From assembly GCF_020497125.1 (NCBI RefSeq), contig NW_025422971.1, forward strand, positions 62,001 through 126,000: a stretch of DNA of 64,000 bases, given 5' to 3'. This stretch comes from Mauremys mutica. Its lineage: Eukaryota; Chordata; Testudines; Geoemydidae. Position numbers and translations under genes: made by a program. Below are positions 1 to 10,170 of this stretch, one piece after another (positions within the stretch are counted from its first letter, which is position 1; the number at the start of each line of letters is the position of its first letter). The notes below the pieces were generated by a model. That model made no database searches. It saw nothing but the letters and a program-made list of their open reading frames with translations, and was not told where the DNA came from.

Positions 1-474
1 AGCGGGGGCTGATGTTGGGGCTGCCCCCTCCCCCTGCCTCAGGCCTGGTTGCTTGCAGCAGCTGTCTGAAGATAGAGACAGTGTGCGACACACTCCCTCT
101 CCCCACACACACACTCAGTCTCTACCCCGCCACGCACACTGCAGTTGAAAAGCAGCTGGCAATCTAGTAAGATGCCCATGGAACGGTGGGATAGAGAAAC
201 CTGCATCATATGATGCTGTACCGGCCCATGAGGCATTGCAAACCCTTCCCAAAACACCCTGCAGCCAGTTGCACAGCTACCCACAGTGCACTGCTCTCTG
301 TGGCCATCCAAGATTCTAGAGTGGATGTGCTCTGGTGACACAAGGGGCATAGTGTGGACATGCAACAGCTGTTTAATTAAAACACTTTAAAGCCGCATTA
401 CCCAATAGTATAGACACAGCTTGAGAGTGAGACAAGACCCAGCTTCCTTGAAACTAAAGAACCCCAACTTTCTC
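1..474. other. Unassigned flank; left arm of a duplicated segment
   Basis: No gene is supported here. About 91-209 (CA-rich stretch, then a conserved block beginning GCAGTTGAAAAGCAGCTGG) recurs at about 4135-4245. It forms the left arm of a segmental duplication whose right arms are 612-835 and 4417-4634. The short open frames in both directions lack domains and conserved structure. Confidence 0.6.
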
Positions 475-556
475 CATAGTTGGCAGGATTCGAACCTGCA
501 CAGGGAGACCCCAATGGATGTCTAGTCCATCGCCTTAACCACTCAGCCACAACTAC
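475..556 (-). tRNA. tRNA-Ser (anticodon AGA)
   Basis: On the minus strand this 82-nt segment folds as a class II tRNA. The 7-bp acceptor stem closes with a G-U pair at the first position, the D region reads TGGCTGAGTGGTTAAGG, and the T loop carries GGTTCGAATCC, a perfect B box. A long variable arm typical of Ser is present. The anticodon AGA is complementary to plus-strand 521-523. Position 37 is C instead of the usual A. A and B boxes are intact, so RNA polymerase III transcription is plausible. It lies inside a duplicated segment whose other copy has lost tRNA integrity. Confidence 0.9.
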
Positions 557-611
557 ATGGTTGAGATGTGTCTCTCACCGCACTCTAGTTCTGTTCTCAC
601 TGAGTGATCAA

Positions 612-835
612 TTCCAGTTGTTTCCTCAGACTAGCTCCCCCAGCACACACACTGCTGTGCCCTTGTGTAAGTGTGTCCATGGCTGAACTGCAAGAATTCC
701 TGCTCATTTCCCTTCTGGCTGGAGCATGAGGAGAGTGTGTTTGTGGTCAATGACGTTGCTGTAGATTGTTGTCCATTTCCTGCCTTGATCATTCAGACAG
801 TCCCTTTCCTGCCATATCCCCAGCACATCAGTGAT
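612..835. repeat. Right arm of a segmental duplication, copy 1
   Basis: This block is collinear and clearly similar to 4417-4634. Shared landmarks include CCATGGCTGAAC, CTGGCTGGAGCATG and the AATGACGTTGCTGTAGAT block. With the left arms it shows that a unit of roughly 700 bp carrying a tRNA-Ser gene was duplicated. No coding potential is recognised. Confidence 0.75.
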
Positions 836-984
836 CGCAATAGCAGGGGGCAGGTTTTCTCTGGGGCACTGAGATTTGTCAGGGGGTTGGTGGCTCCTTT
901 CTTTCCTCACCCTGGAGTAAACTCAGCTTTTAATTCCATCCTTGATGTTTCAAGGAATAACAACAGACGACTGAGGAAAGAGGT

Positions 985-1435
985 GGACAGGGAGGGTCTC
1001 AGGGGAGGGGCAGAGAGGTGGGGGCGGTGGGCAGGGCGGGTCTCAGGGGAGGGGCAGAGAGGTGGGGGCGGTGGGCAGGGCGGGTCTCAGGGGAGGGGCA
1101 GAGAGGTGGGGGCGGTGAGCAGGGCGGGTCTCAGGGGCGGGGCAGAGAGCTGGGGGCGGTTGGCGGGGCGGGTCTCAGGGGAGAGGCAGAGAGGTGGGGG
1201 CGGTGGGCAGGGCGGGTCTCAGGGAAGGGGCAGAGAGGTGGGGGCGGTGGGCAGGGCGGGTCTTAGGGGAGGGGGCAGAGAGGTGGGGGCGGTGGGCAGG
1301 GCTGGTCTCAGGGGAGGGGCAGAGAGGTGGGGGCGGCGGGCAGGGCGGGTCTCAGGGGAGGGGCAGAGAGGTGGGGGCGGCGGGCAGGGCGGGTCTCAGG
1401 GGAGGGGGTAGAGAGGTGGGGGCAGCAGGGAGGCC
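985..1435. repeat. 44-bp GC-rich minisatellite, about 10 copies
   Basis: Units of 44 bp begin GGGTCTCAGGGGAGGGG, with starts near 994, 1038, 1082, 1126, 1170, 1214, 1258, 1303, 1347 and 1391. Copies differ by single substitutions, and one copy has a 1-bp insertion. Because 44 is not a multiple of 3, the repeat is open in several frames and gives spurious Gly/Arg-rich reading frames. It is not a gene. Confidence 0.95.
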
Positions 1436-1615
1436 TTGGGGTAGGGGGTGGAGAGGCACAAGGAGGCCTTGGGGGAGGAGAGGAGCGAGCGGAAGGTGGA
1501 CCAGCAGGCCTCAGCCACAGTGGAAGAGCGGGGCTGGGAAGTGGCCAATGGGAGTGAGGGCGGAGCACAGGTGGGGCCTCAGAGGGAGGAGAACGAGTCA
1601 AGGGGGTGGAGGGGG

Positions 1616-1772
1616 CAGGGCCGCCCAGAGGATTCAGGGGGCCTGGGGCAAAACAATTTTGGGGGCTCCTTCCATAAAAAAAAGTTGCAATACTCTAGAA
1701 TCCTGTATTCTCGTGAGGGCCCTGCAGGGCCTGGGGCAAATTGCCCCACCTGCCCCCCCCCGGGCAGCCCTG
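1616..1772. mobile_element. Short hAT-like MITE
   Basis: The element begins CAGGGCCGCCC and ends GGGCAGCCCTG, giving inverted ends that match at 10 of 11 positions and start with CAG as in hAT elements. The interior is non-coding. No convincing 8-bp target duplication is visible, so the boundaries are tentative. Confidence 0.5.
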
Positions 1773-1775
1773 CCC

Positions 1776-1975
1776 TCAGCCTCTCCTCGTAAGTCCCCTG
1801 CCCCCTCATCATTTTTGTTGCCCTCCCCTAGACTCTCTCCAATTTGTTTCTGTAGTGGGGGGGCGAAAGCTGGATGCAATGCTCCAGATGTGGCCTCACC
1901 AGTGCCGAATAGAAGGGAATAATCACTTCCCTCGATCTGCCGGCAATGCTCCTACTAATCCAGCCAATATGACCA
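1776..1975 (-). mobile_element. CR1 LINE fragment
   Basis: The plus strand carries the complement of the conserved CR1 reverse-transcriptase C-terminal region, recognisable as GCTCCAGATGTGGCCTCACC followed by AGTGCCGAATAGAAGGG. It is 5' and 3' truncated and degenerate. Confidence 0.8.
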
Positions 1976-2318
1976 GGTACCCATATTGAATGCAGACCCA
2001 GCAATATTTGATAAATTGGTTACTGTCCATTCAGGAGGTTATTTCCCACCTATTCATAAATAATGAAGATGCTCTAAGCGGCGGGGAGAGAGCTGTCCCG
2101 TCCGTGTAGTTAATCCATCTCCCCGAGAGGTGGTAGCTCTGTCACTGGGGGAAGCTATGTGGGTGGGTGTGCAAGCTGTGGTGTTTACATGGATCTATAA
2201 GTTTAATCAAACCCCATTTTTAAAAGCACTGTGGGCTTGGAACAGAACAGGAGATCGCTGAGGCAGGGCCTGTCCTTCAAAATCTTTAAGATCTCTGACT
2301 TACCTACACATCAGTCAT
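1976..2318. other. Unassigned spacer
   Basis: I see no gene or recognised repeat between the CR1 fragment and the tRNA-Cys locus. Confidence 0.5.
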
Positions 2319-2390
2319 GGGGGTATAGCTTAGTGGTAGAGTGTTTGACTGCAGTTCAAGTGGTCCTTGGCTCAAATCCAAGTGCCCCCT
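2319..2390 (+). tRNA. tRNA-Cys (anticodon GCA), possibly decayed
   Basis: This 72-nt cloverleaf starts GGGGGTATAGC and ends GTGCCCCC plus discriminator T. The anticodon GCA is at 2351-2353 in loop CTGCAGT. The acceptor and T stems pair fully (with G-T wobble at the sixth acceptor pair). The D stem relies on G-T pairs, and the T loop starts C instead of T54 (CTCAAAT), which weakens the B box. It resembles vertebrate tRNA-Cys closely but may be a poorly expressed or pseudogene copy. Confidence 0.8.
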
Positions 2391-2559
2391 TACAAACCTC
2401 TTCCTTCAACAAAAATAATGGCATTTCCATTATGTTCAGGAGTTCCACTGAATAGGGATCCCTGAAATGAATAGGAACACTCAATGTTTTCCTGTGCAAA
2501 TGCATAAAAACCTAGCAAACATGCCTTCACTGAAATCAGTTCCAATCCTCTAAAGGATT

Positions 2560-3236
2560 AAAGAATCCTTATTGAAGTTGCAGGAAAAAAACATCCCGAT
2601 GTGTAGAAAGAATAGTAAATATGGCAGGCGACCAGCTTGGCTTAACAGTGAAATCCTTGCTGATCTTAAACACAAAAAAGAAGCTTACAAGAAGTGGAAG
2701 ATTGGACAAATGACCAGGGAGGAGTATAAAAATATTGCTCAGGCATGCAGGAGTGAAATCAGGAAGGCCAAATCACACTTGGAGTTGCATCTAGCAAGAG
2801 ATGTTAAGAGTAACAAGAAGGGTTTCTTCAGGTATGTTAGCAAAATGAAGGAAGTCAAGAAAAGTGTGGGCCCCTTACTGAATGAGGGAGTTAACTTAGT
2901 GGACAGAGGATGTGGAAAAAGCTAATGTACTCAATGCTTTTTTTGCTTCTGTCTTCACAAACAAGGTCAGCTCCCAGACAGCTGCACTGGGCAGCACAGC
3001 ATGGGGAGAAGGTGACCAGCCCTCTGTGGAGAAAGAAGTGGTTCAGGACTGTTTAGAAAAACTGGACAAGCACAAGTCCATGGGGCCGGATGCGCTGCAT
3101 CCGAGGGTGCTAAAGGAGTTGGCGGATGTGATTGCAGAGCCATTGGCCATTATCTTTGAAAACTCATGGCGATCGGGGGAGGCCCTGGTTGACTGGAAAA
3201 AGGCTACTGTAGTGCCCATCTTTAAAAAAGGGAAGA
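2560..3236 (+). pseudogene. CR1 LINE ORF2 fragment (frameshifted)
   Basis: Translation gives the linker and start of the reverse-transcriptase region of a CR1-type ORF2. One frame covers 2572-2925, with a Lys-rich segment followed by FFRYVSKMKE. A second frame covers 2912-3236, with NAFFASVFT, a GPDALHPRVLKEL block and an IFKKGK block. A frameshift separates them near 2905. The element stops abruptly after IFKKGK, before the NYRPVSLTS block, where an unrelated 139-bp segment begins. The upstream endonuclease and downstream catalytic palm are missing. Confidence 0.9.
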
Positions 3237-3375
3237 ACGTGAGCGCCAGGAGGAACCTCTTTCGAGTTTTCTCCTTCCCTTTTAGTGATTTTACTAGAAA
3301 ACAGCCGTCCCTGTTTAGAAGGTAAGAGCCTCCTCGAGGTGTGAAACCTGTTCAGTCTGATTCATCTGGTGACAG
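3237..3375 (+). repeat. 139-bp duplicated segment, copy 1
   Basis: This segment matches 8284-8422 over its entire 139 bp with no indels and only a few substitutions. It contains a pyrimidine tract ending TTTTAG, then 36 nt, then GTAAGAG, a shape like a small exon between splice sites. Here it abuts a truncated CR1 ORF2. No protein is recognised. Confidence 0.85.
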
Positions 3376-3980
3376 TTGAATTCTAGGCATGGAAAACATG
3401 AGCTTAAGGAGGCAGAATTTTATTCCACACCTGGGATATTGTCCCTTAGCATCACTGGGGACATTGGGGTTTGTCCTTTTTGTTTTACCTTTTCCTCCAT
3501 CCATCCCTCCCTCCTTTCTCTTTCTCTTTATCTCTTGCTTCTTTTGTCCTTTCTCCTGTTCCCCTCCCAACACGAGGAGAGGGGTGTGTGTGTGTTGCGG
3601 GGGAGTGCTCTGCAGCTCCCACTGTGGGAGGTCCACAAAAAAATGTGGACAGTGACCTGGGCCGTCCTTTGGGCTCTCTGGTGAGAGCCCTCAGCCTCCC
3701 GTCCTCAGTCTCTACCCTGATTGGCTGAGCAGGGGGTTATTGACAGGGAGGAGAGTCAGGTCCTTGTTTTTCTCTTTTAAGACCAAGGAAATAAGTCAGA
3801 ACTAGTTCTATGTTTGATGAATTTTGCTGCTTCTCTGCATTAATGGTCTCTGAGCAGCTCATGATTCTCTCTAACATTGCAGTTCTCCTCAAATACTTGC
3901 TGAATAATTCCTGTGCACTGTTGTTAGTCTGGATCTGAAAGCACTTTACTCAGGTCATTCAATGTCTGAAATTCAAGATC
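3376..3980. other. Unassigned, pyrimidine-rich stretch
   Basis: The stretch from about 3470 to 3570 is strongly pyrimidine-rich (TCC and CTTT runs). No gene, RNA or recognised element is supported. Confidence 0.5.
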
Positions 3981-3984
3981 CGAT

Positions 3985-4140
3985 GGTTAGTTTGAAAATC
4001 AGGCCTCTTGGGTCCTATTCCCAACTCTGCCCCAGTCTGGGCGTGTGACCTAAGAGAAGTCAATTCTCCTTTCTCAGCCTTAGCTTCTCCCTCTTTCAAG
4101 TAGGGATAATAATGATCCGCTCCTACCTACTTCAACACAC
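3985..4140 (+). mobile_element. MIR-like SINE fragment
   Basis: The order of motifs CAACTCTGCC, a GTGTGACC core, TTCTCAGCCTTAGCTTC and AGTAGGGATAATAATGAT matches the body of MIR/CORE-SINE elements. It is degenerate and lacks an obvious tRNA head. Confidence 0.65.
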
Positions 4141-4282
4141 TCACTCTTCCCCAACACACACACAGTCTCCACTCTGCAGTTGAAAAGCAGCTGGCAATCT
4201 AGTAGGATGCCCAGGGAACAATCGGGGAGAGAAACCTGCATCACTGAAAGTGCAGCCATGGAGACACCACACACCAGCCTTG

Positions 4283-4362
4283 CCTAGCTGGCAAAAATCA
4301 AACCTCCACAGAAACACCCTGTGGCTTCTAACCCAGCTCCCTAAGGCCTCAGCCACAACCAC
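4283..4362 (-). pseudogene. tRNA-Ser (AGA) pseudogene
   Basis: It occupies the position of the tRNA-Ser gene in the second copy of the duplicated segment. The anticodon AGA is still readable (complement of 4327-4329). The B box has degraded (TCAAACC in place of TCGAACC on the plus strand), the D loop has lost GTGG, and anticodon-stem and acceptor pairs are broken. Loss of function is inferred. Confidence 0.75.
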
Positions 4363-4416
4363 TTAACACAGGGGCCTTTCTACACTCTGATTCTGTTCTC
4401 ACGGAAGGGTCATTTC

Positions 4417-4634
4417 CAATTGTTCACTCGGACCAGCTTCCCCAGCACACTCATTGCTGTGCAGCTCTGTACGTGTGGCCATGGCTGAACAGCCAGAGTT
4501 CCTGCCCATTTCCCTACTGGCTGGAGCATGGCTAGAGTGTGCTTGAGGTTAATGACGTTGCTGTAGATGGTTCGTTTCCTGCCTTGGCAATTCAGACAGT
4601 CCCTTTTCCCAACATATCTCCAGCACATCAGTCC
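4417..4634. repeat. Right arm of a segmental duplication, copy 2
   Basis: Collinear with 612-835; see that entry. The left arm of this copy is about 4135-4245. Confidence 0.75.
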
Positions 4635-5234
4635 CTGGCTGGGTCTCCTGGGAAGTGGAAAACATCCCTTGTCTGGCCCTGCCAAGGGGATCGTGCAGAG
4701 CTGAGACGTCCCTCGGCTTGGATCAAAGGGGGAGTTGGATGGAATTTATCACACAACCCTCCCTGCTCCCCAGAGCCCCATGGGGAGAAGCTAGAGAAGG
4801 GGGAGTCATTCCTCCCCTGCGCTCCCAGAAGAGCTGCTCGGACTCCTTCCTGCCAGCTACTCACCCCTGGATCCATCCTCAGTTCCTGGGATCTTCCTGC
4901 TCCAAAGGCTCCAGAGGCCTGGGGTGGGGGTGGGGAGGGCGTCACTGCACCGTCTGACACACAAGGGAGGTTTCTGGAATTGAAGGAAGGAGCAGAAAAC
5001 GGAGAGGAAAGAAACAGAGAGAAAACGCCTCGTCTCTCCCCTCCCCCTCCCCCTCCCTGCAAGAAATGTTACCAAGGACCCGCGTGAGGGGAAATGGTGC
5101 CCTGGGCAAAACTTGTACTTGGGCCCTTCCCCATCGCCCCTGGACGATCCCCCTCCCCCTTTACCCCCAGCTCCTGCACTCCCGACCCTTGCACCTCCCC
5201 CACCCTTAACTCTGCCCCCTCCTGTGCCCTAACC
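4635..5234. other. Unassigned, GC- and C-rich
   Basis: Open frames here (for example 4539-5087 on plus) show no domain and biased Pro/Gly/Ser composition, as expected from base composition alone. The C-richness increases towards the minisatellite that begins near 5235. Confidence 0.5.
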
Positions 5235-7300
5235 CCTACGCTGTGTCCCCTCTGCCCTTAACTCCTGCACTCCCTCCTGTGCCCCCAGCCACTGCCCCCT
5301 CCTGCTCCCCTAACCCCTGCACCCCCTCCTGTGCCCCCAGACACTGCCCCTCTCCTTCACCCCCTTCACCCCAACCCCTGCATCCCCTCCTGTGCCCCCA
5401 GCCACTGCCCCTCTCCTACACCCCCTTCACCCCTAACCCCGGCGCCCCCTCCTGTGCCACCAGCCACTGCCCCTCTCCTGCACCCCTTCACCCCTAACCC
5501 CTGCACTCCCTCCTGTGCCCCCAGCCACTGCCCCTCTCCTGCACCCCTTCACCCCTAACCCCTGCACCCCCTCCTGTGCCTCCAGCCACTGCCCCTCTTC
5601 GGCACCCCCTTCACCCTAACCCCTGCACCCCCTCCTGTGCCACCAGCCACTGCCCCTCTCCTGCACCCCCAACCCCTGCACCCCCTCCTGTGCCACCAGC
5701 CACTGCCCCCTCCTGCACCCCTTCACCCAACCTCTGCGCCCCCTCCTGTGCCCCCAGCCACTACCCCTCTCCCGCCACCCCTACACCCTAACCCCTGCAT
5801 CCCCCTCCTGTGCCACCAGCCACTGCCCCTCTCCTGCACCCCCTTCTACCCAACCCCCTGCTCCCCCTCCTGTGCCACCAGCCACTGCCCCTCTCCTGCA
5901 CCCCCTTCACCCCAACCCCTGCACCGCCTCCTGTGCCACCAGCCACTGCCCCTCTCCTGCACCCCCTTCACCCCTAACACCTACACCCCCTCCGGTGCCA
6001 CCAGCCACTGCCCCTCTCCTGCACCCCTTCACCCCTAACCCCTGCGCCCCCTCCTGTGCCACCAGCCACTGCCCCTCTCCGGCACTCTTCACCCCTAACC
6101 CCTGTTCCCCCTCCTGTGCCACCAGCCACTGCCCCTCTGCTGCACCCCTTCACCCCTAACCCCTGCACCCCCTCCTGTGCCTCCAGGCACTGCCCCTCTC
6201 CTGCACCCCCTTCACCCTAACCCCTGCACCCCCTCCTGTGCCACCAGCCACTGCCCCTCTGCTGCACCCCCTTCACCCCTTACCCCTGCACCCCCTCCTG
6301 GGCCACCAGCCACTGCCCCTCTCCTGCACCCCCTTCACCCCTAACCCCTGCACCCGCTCCTGTGCCACCAGCCACTGCCCCTCTCCTGCACCCCCTTCAC
6401 CCCAACCCCTGCACCCCCTCCTGTGCCACCAGCCACTGCCCCTATCCTGAACCCCCTTCACCCCTAACACCTGCACCCCCTCCTGTGCCACCAGCCACTG
6501 CTCCTCTCCTGCACCCCTTCACCCCCAACCCCTGCTCCCCCTCCTGTGCCATCAGCCACTGCCCCTCTCCTGCACCCCCTTCACCCCTAACCCCTGCTCC
6601 CCCTCCTGTGCCACCAGCCACTGCCCCTCTGCTGCACCCCTTCACCCCAAACCCCATGACTCCCCTCCTGTGCCATCAGCCACTGCCCCTCTCCTGCACC
6701 CCTTCACCCCTAACCCCTGCACCCCCTCCTGTGCCACCAGCCACTGCCCCTCTCCTGCACCCCCAACCCCTGCGCCTCCTCCTGTGCCACCAGCCACTGC
6801 CCCCTCCTGCACCCCTTCACCCCTAACCTCTGCACCCCCTCCTGTGCCCCCAGCCACTGCCCCTCTCCTGCACCCCCTTCACCCCAAACCCCTGCGCCCC
6901 CTCCTGTGCCACCAGCCACTGCCCCTCTCCTGCACCCCCTTCACCCTAATCCATGCGCCCCCTCCTGTGCCCCCAGCCACTGCCCCTCTCCTGCACCCCC
7001 TTTACCCTAACCCCTGTGCCCCCTCCTGTGCCACCAGCCACTGCCCCCTCCTGCACCCCCTTCACCCGACCCCCGGTGCCCCCTCCTGTGCCACCAGCCA
7101 CTGCCCCCTCCTGCACCCCCTTCACCCCTAACCCCTGCGCCCCCTCCTGTGCCACCAGCCACTGCCCCTCTCCTGCACCCCCTTCACCCCAACCCCTGCA
7201 CCCCCTCCTGTGCCACCAGCCACTGCCCCTCTCCTGCACCCCCTTCACCCCCAACCCCCACACCCCCTCCTGTGCCACCAGCCACTGCCCCTCTCCTGTA
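5235..7300. repeat. About 62-bp C-rich minisatellite, roughly 33 copies
   Basis: The consensus unit combines CACCCCCTTCACCCCTAACC, a CCTGCACCCCCTCCTGTGCC block and ACCAGCCACTGCCCCTCTCC. Units vary by small indels of C or T, so all six frames stay open over long distances. This creates Pro/Thr/Ala-rich frames on plus and Gly/Val/Gln-rich frames on minus. Some units lack the CTCTCC step and are 3 bp shorter. The strand asymmetry (very C-rich plus strand) is extreme for 2 kb. Confidence 0.95.
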
Positions 7301-8283
7301 TTCCCGTGGGCAGCGGCATAGCCAGGTTCTCACATGAGGGGAAGCGAACACATAAAAAAAGGCACCACCCAACATATCAAATTACTAATTACATCCGCTC
7401 CCTCCCACTTCCTGCCCCCTTCAGAACCCCCAACATCCCCCCTCCTTGTCCCCTGACTGCCCCCTCCTGGGACCCCGGTCCCTGACTGCCCCCTAGAACC
7501 CTACCTGTCCCCTGACTGCCCCGACCCTTATCCACACCCCTGCCCCCAGACAGACTGCCAGGACTCCCACACCTATCCAACCACTCCCCGCCCCCTGACA
7601 GGACCCCCAATATACACCAAGACACACCCCGTAATCCAAAGTGGGGGGGCGGGGCAGGGACCACGCACTGCTCCTGCCATTGAGGGTACATGGGCAGCTG
7701 CTTCTGCCCTAGCACCTGGCTCTAGTGTGTAGCCAGAAGCCCTGGCGAGCAGGCGGAGGGATCCTGATAGCAAAGGGAGCGTTTGATTTTAGAGTCTGAT
7801 CCCAACAGACCCAGCAGAGAACACAACAATAGCCCTGCCTCTGCCATCCCAGCACAGGGCCCATGAACAAGAGAGGCAGAAACGTGCTCAATACCGTGCA
7901 TGGGGTGGAGAGGGAGCACAGACCAGGGACGGGGCATGGAGGAAAACCACAGAGAGGGAGAGAAGGAGAAAGTGAGGAAGGAGGAGAAGCCAGGACTGTG
8001 TTTCTGGAGGGAAGGCCTGGGGAGGGGCGTTCAGATGCAGCATGTTAATGAGCCCCTTGCAAACACAAGGGAAAGAAGCAGTGAAGGGTTTTAGCAGGAC
8101 CTCAGACTATTGGTCAAAGACTATTGGTGGGAAGGTGGTGACCTCACAGAGAGATGCTGACATCAGCCAGGCAGGACAGGGGCGAGGGGCCAGGGAAACC
8201 TCAGAGACCCCTGTGGCTTTGCTTCAGCAAGTCTCCTTCTTCAGGTCTCTCTCTGAGGACTGAGAGAGTATTCGGGTTCACGG
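7301..8283. other. Unassigned
   Basis: C-rich to about 7640, then more balanced. No gene, RNA or element is supported. The short open frames lack domain features. Confidence 0.5.
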
Positions 8284-8422
8284 ACGTGAGCGCCAGGAGG
8301 AACCTCTTTTGAGTTTTCTCCTTCCCTTTTAGTGATTTTACTAGAAAACAGCCGTCCCTGTTTAGAAGGTAAGAGCCTCCTCGAGGTCTGAAACCTGTTC
8401 AGTCTGATCCATCTGGTGACAG
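8284..8422 (+). repeat. 139-bp duplicated segment, copy 2
   Basis: Gap-free match to 3237-3375. Both copies keep the acceptor-like tract (CTCCTTCCCTTTTAG) and the donor-like AGAAGGTAAGAG. The flanks differ: a MIR-like sequence follows this copy. Confidence 0.85.
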
Positions 8423-8530
8423 GTCACTTCCCTTCTCTATACCTCAGGCTCCTCCCCATCTGCCCAATGGGAACAGGGACAGTTCTCGAGCTCTGGGCAG
8501 TCGTGAGCCTGAGTGAGGTAAGGGGTGTTA
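8423..8530 (+). mobile_element. MIR-like SINE fragment
   Basis: The order GTCACTTCCC, ATACCTCAGGCTCC, CCATCTGCCCAATGGGAACA resembles the MIR core. It is degenerate and short. Confidence 0.45.
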
Positions 8531-8825
8531 AAGCCCTGTGTGAAGGAGAAAGGGGAGTTTCAGGGTGTTTAGCACCAAGGAATTCTAAAATTTGCTAAAA
8601 TGTCTAGTCTGTGGAAACAAGAAATGGTCGGGCCCAAATTTTTTAACCATTGCCTTTTCTAAATCCCGTTCAGGGGTGTGAGTCCCTGTCTTTTAGGTAC
8701 CTGGGGTTCTTTGCCAGCAGGAGAGAAGAGGTTCCTGCCTCCATTTTTGTGGCCTTAACAAACCAGGTGTTGTGCCCCAGTTCTCGTCTGAGATCCCTGA
8801 AAAAGAACATCTTCCCATCCATGAA

Positions 8826-9180
8826 CAAGACAGGACCCATCTTTCAAAGGGGAACAAAGAGACCCCTGGGACTTACAGACTAGCTAGCCTCACTTCCATA
8901 GCTGGAGAGATACTGCAATACATTCTTAAACCATCAGTTTGTCAGCAGCACCTACAGGATAATTTGGTTCTTAGCACGAAGGATCATGGATTTGTCAAGA
9001 ACAAATCATTCCAAACCCAGCCTCTTTCCTTCTTTGGCAGGGTTCCAGGCCTAGTGGAGGTGGGTAAACAGTATGAATGATGATTTGGAAAATGGAGTGG
9101 AGAGTATCGTTCTTAAATGTGCAACTGACACCAAGCACTTTGGAGCTCAGGATTGGAATTCAAAATGCCCTTAACAAATT
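8826..9180 (+). pseudogene. Degenerate CR1 reverse-transcriptase fragment
   Basis: The translation of 8772-9080 contains a relic of the palm region: a YRLASLTSIAGEILQ block (from NYRPVSLTS), a DHGFVKNKS block (from QHGFRKGRS) and, further on, degenerate sequence of the ADDTKL region (near 9125 on plus). Several stops and indels break it. It is an ancient insertion on the plus strand. Confidence 0.7.
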
Positions 9181-9515
9181 GGGGACTTGGTCTTCTTGAG
9201 CCAAACCCCATGACTGGGCCCCTCTCTCTAGACTGGGCTGAAGTGAAACCCCAGAGCCAGACACTCCTCCTCCTGGGCAGTGCGCTCCGACCTTGAATGG
9301 TCAGATGCTGCTTAGCTCTGTCAGAGCAGCTTTGGCTGGGGGATTCTCCCAGCACTTTCCAATAGCGGGAAAGTACGAAATCCCCATTTGCCTGCTGGGG
9401 ACGGAGCCCTAGAGGGGGGAGCAACTTGCCCAGAGTCCTGCCGGAAAAGGAAAACAACCAGCAGTGGAACCGATAGGAAACCCAGCAATGGAACCCAGGA
9501 GTCCTGGGGGTGTGC

Positions 9516-9640
9516 TAGGCTGACCAGATGTCCCAATTTTATAGGGACAGTCCCAATTTTGGGGTCTTTTTCTTATCTAGTATCCTATTACCCCCCACTC
9601 CCTGTGCCGATTTTCCACACTTGCTGTCTGGTCACCCTCG
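9516..9640. mobile_element. Small MITE with GGTGACCAGA-type ends
   Basis: The element starts TAGGCTGACCAGATGTCCC and ends GTCTGGTCACCCTC, forming inverted ends around a short AT-rich interior with TTTTATAGGGACAG. This form is abundant in turtle genomes as I recognise it. The leading TA suggests a Tc1/mariner-type target, but the second TA is not clear. Confidence 0.6.
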
Positions 9641-9724
9641 GGTGTGCACATGTGTGGGTCCCAGCTGCTCCCTGCCCCCCTCATTGAAGCAGGTGTGCAG
9701 GGTTACTGCCCTGGGAACTGCAGT

Positions 9725-10170
9725 GGACATGGGGCTGGCTGGCGGCAGGGCAAGGGTTGTGGGGCTGGCTGCAGACAGGGGTGTGTGGGGCTGGCTGGCT
9801 GCAGGCAGGGCAAGGGGTGCAGGGCTGGCTGGAGACAGGGGTGTGTGGGGCAGGCTGGCTGCAGGCAGGGACGCAGGGTGGGTGCATCAGGGGTTGGCAG
9901 GGCTGGAGACAGAGGAGTGCAGGACTGGCTGGCTTCAGGCAGGGGGGTGCGGCAGGAGTTGGCTGGAGACAGGGCAGGAGGTGTGGCAGGGGCTGGCTGT
10001 GGGCAGGGGGTGTGGGGCTGGCTGCAGGCAGGGCAGGGAGGACGTGGCTGGTGCGGGCAGGGCAGAGGGTGCAGGGCTGCAGGCAGGGGCTGGCTGCGGG
10101 CAGGGGGTGCGGGGCTGGCTGCAGACGGGGGCTGGCTGCAGGGAGGGCAGGGGGTGGAGGGCTGCTGAAA
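9725..10170. repeat. G-rich minisatellite (GGCTGGCTGCAGGCAGGG type)
   Basis: Variants of GGCTGGCTGCAGGCAGGG and GGCTGGCTGGAGACAGGG alternate with GTGTGTGGGG or GGTGC spacers at about 28-33 bp spacing. The array is imperfect and open in several frames on both strands, which explains the Gly/Trp/Arg-rich and Pro/Cys-rich open frames there. Confidence 0.9.

Noticed and set aside
671..1922. Long Gly/Arg-rich open frames over the 44-bp array
   Set aside because: They arise because a 44-bp repeat without stops is open in several frames. No domain, and composition follows the repeat.
5243..7485. Many Pro/Thr/Ala-rich (plus) and Gly/Val/Gln-rich (minus) open frames
   Set aside because: All lie in the 62-bp minisatellite and coexist in every frame, which a real gene would not.
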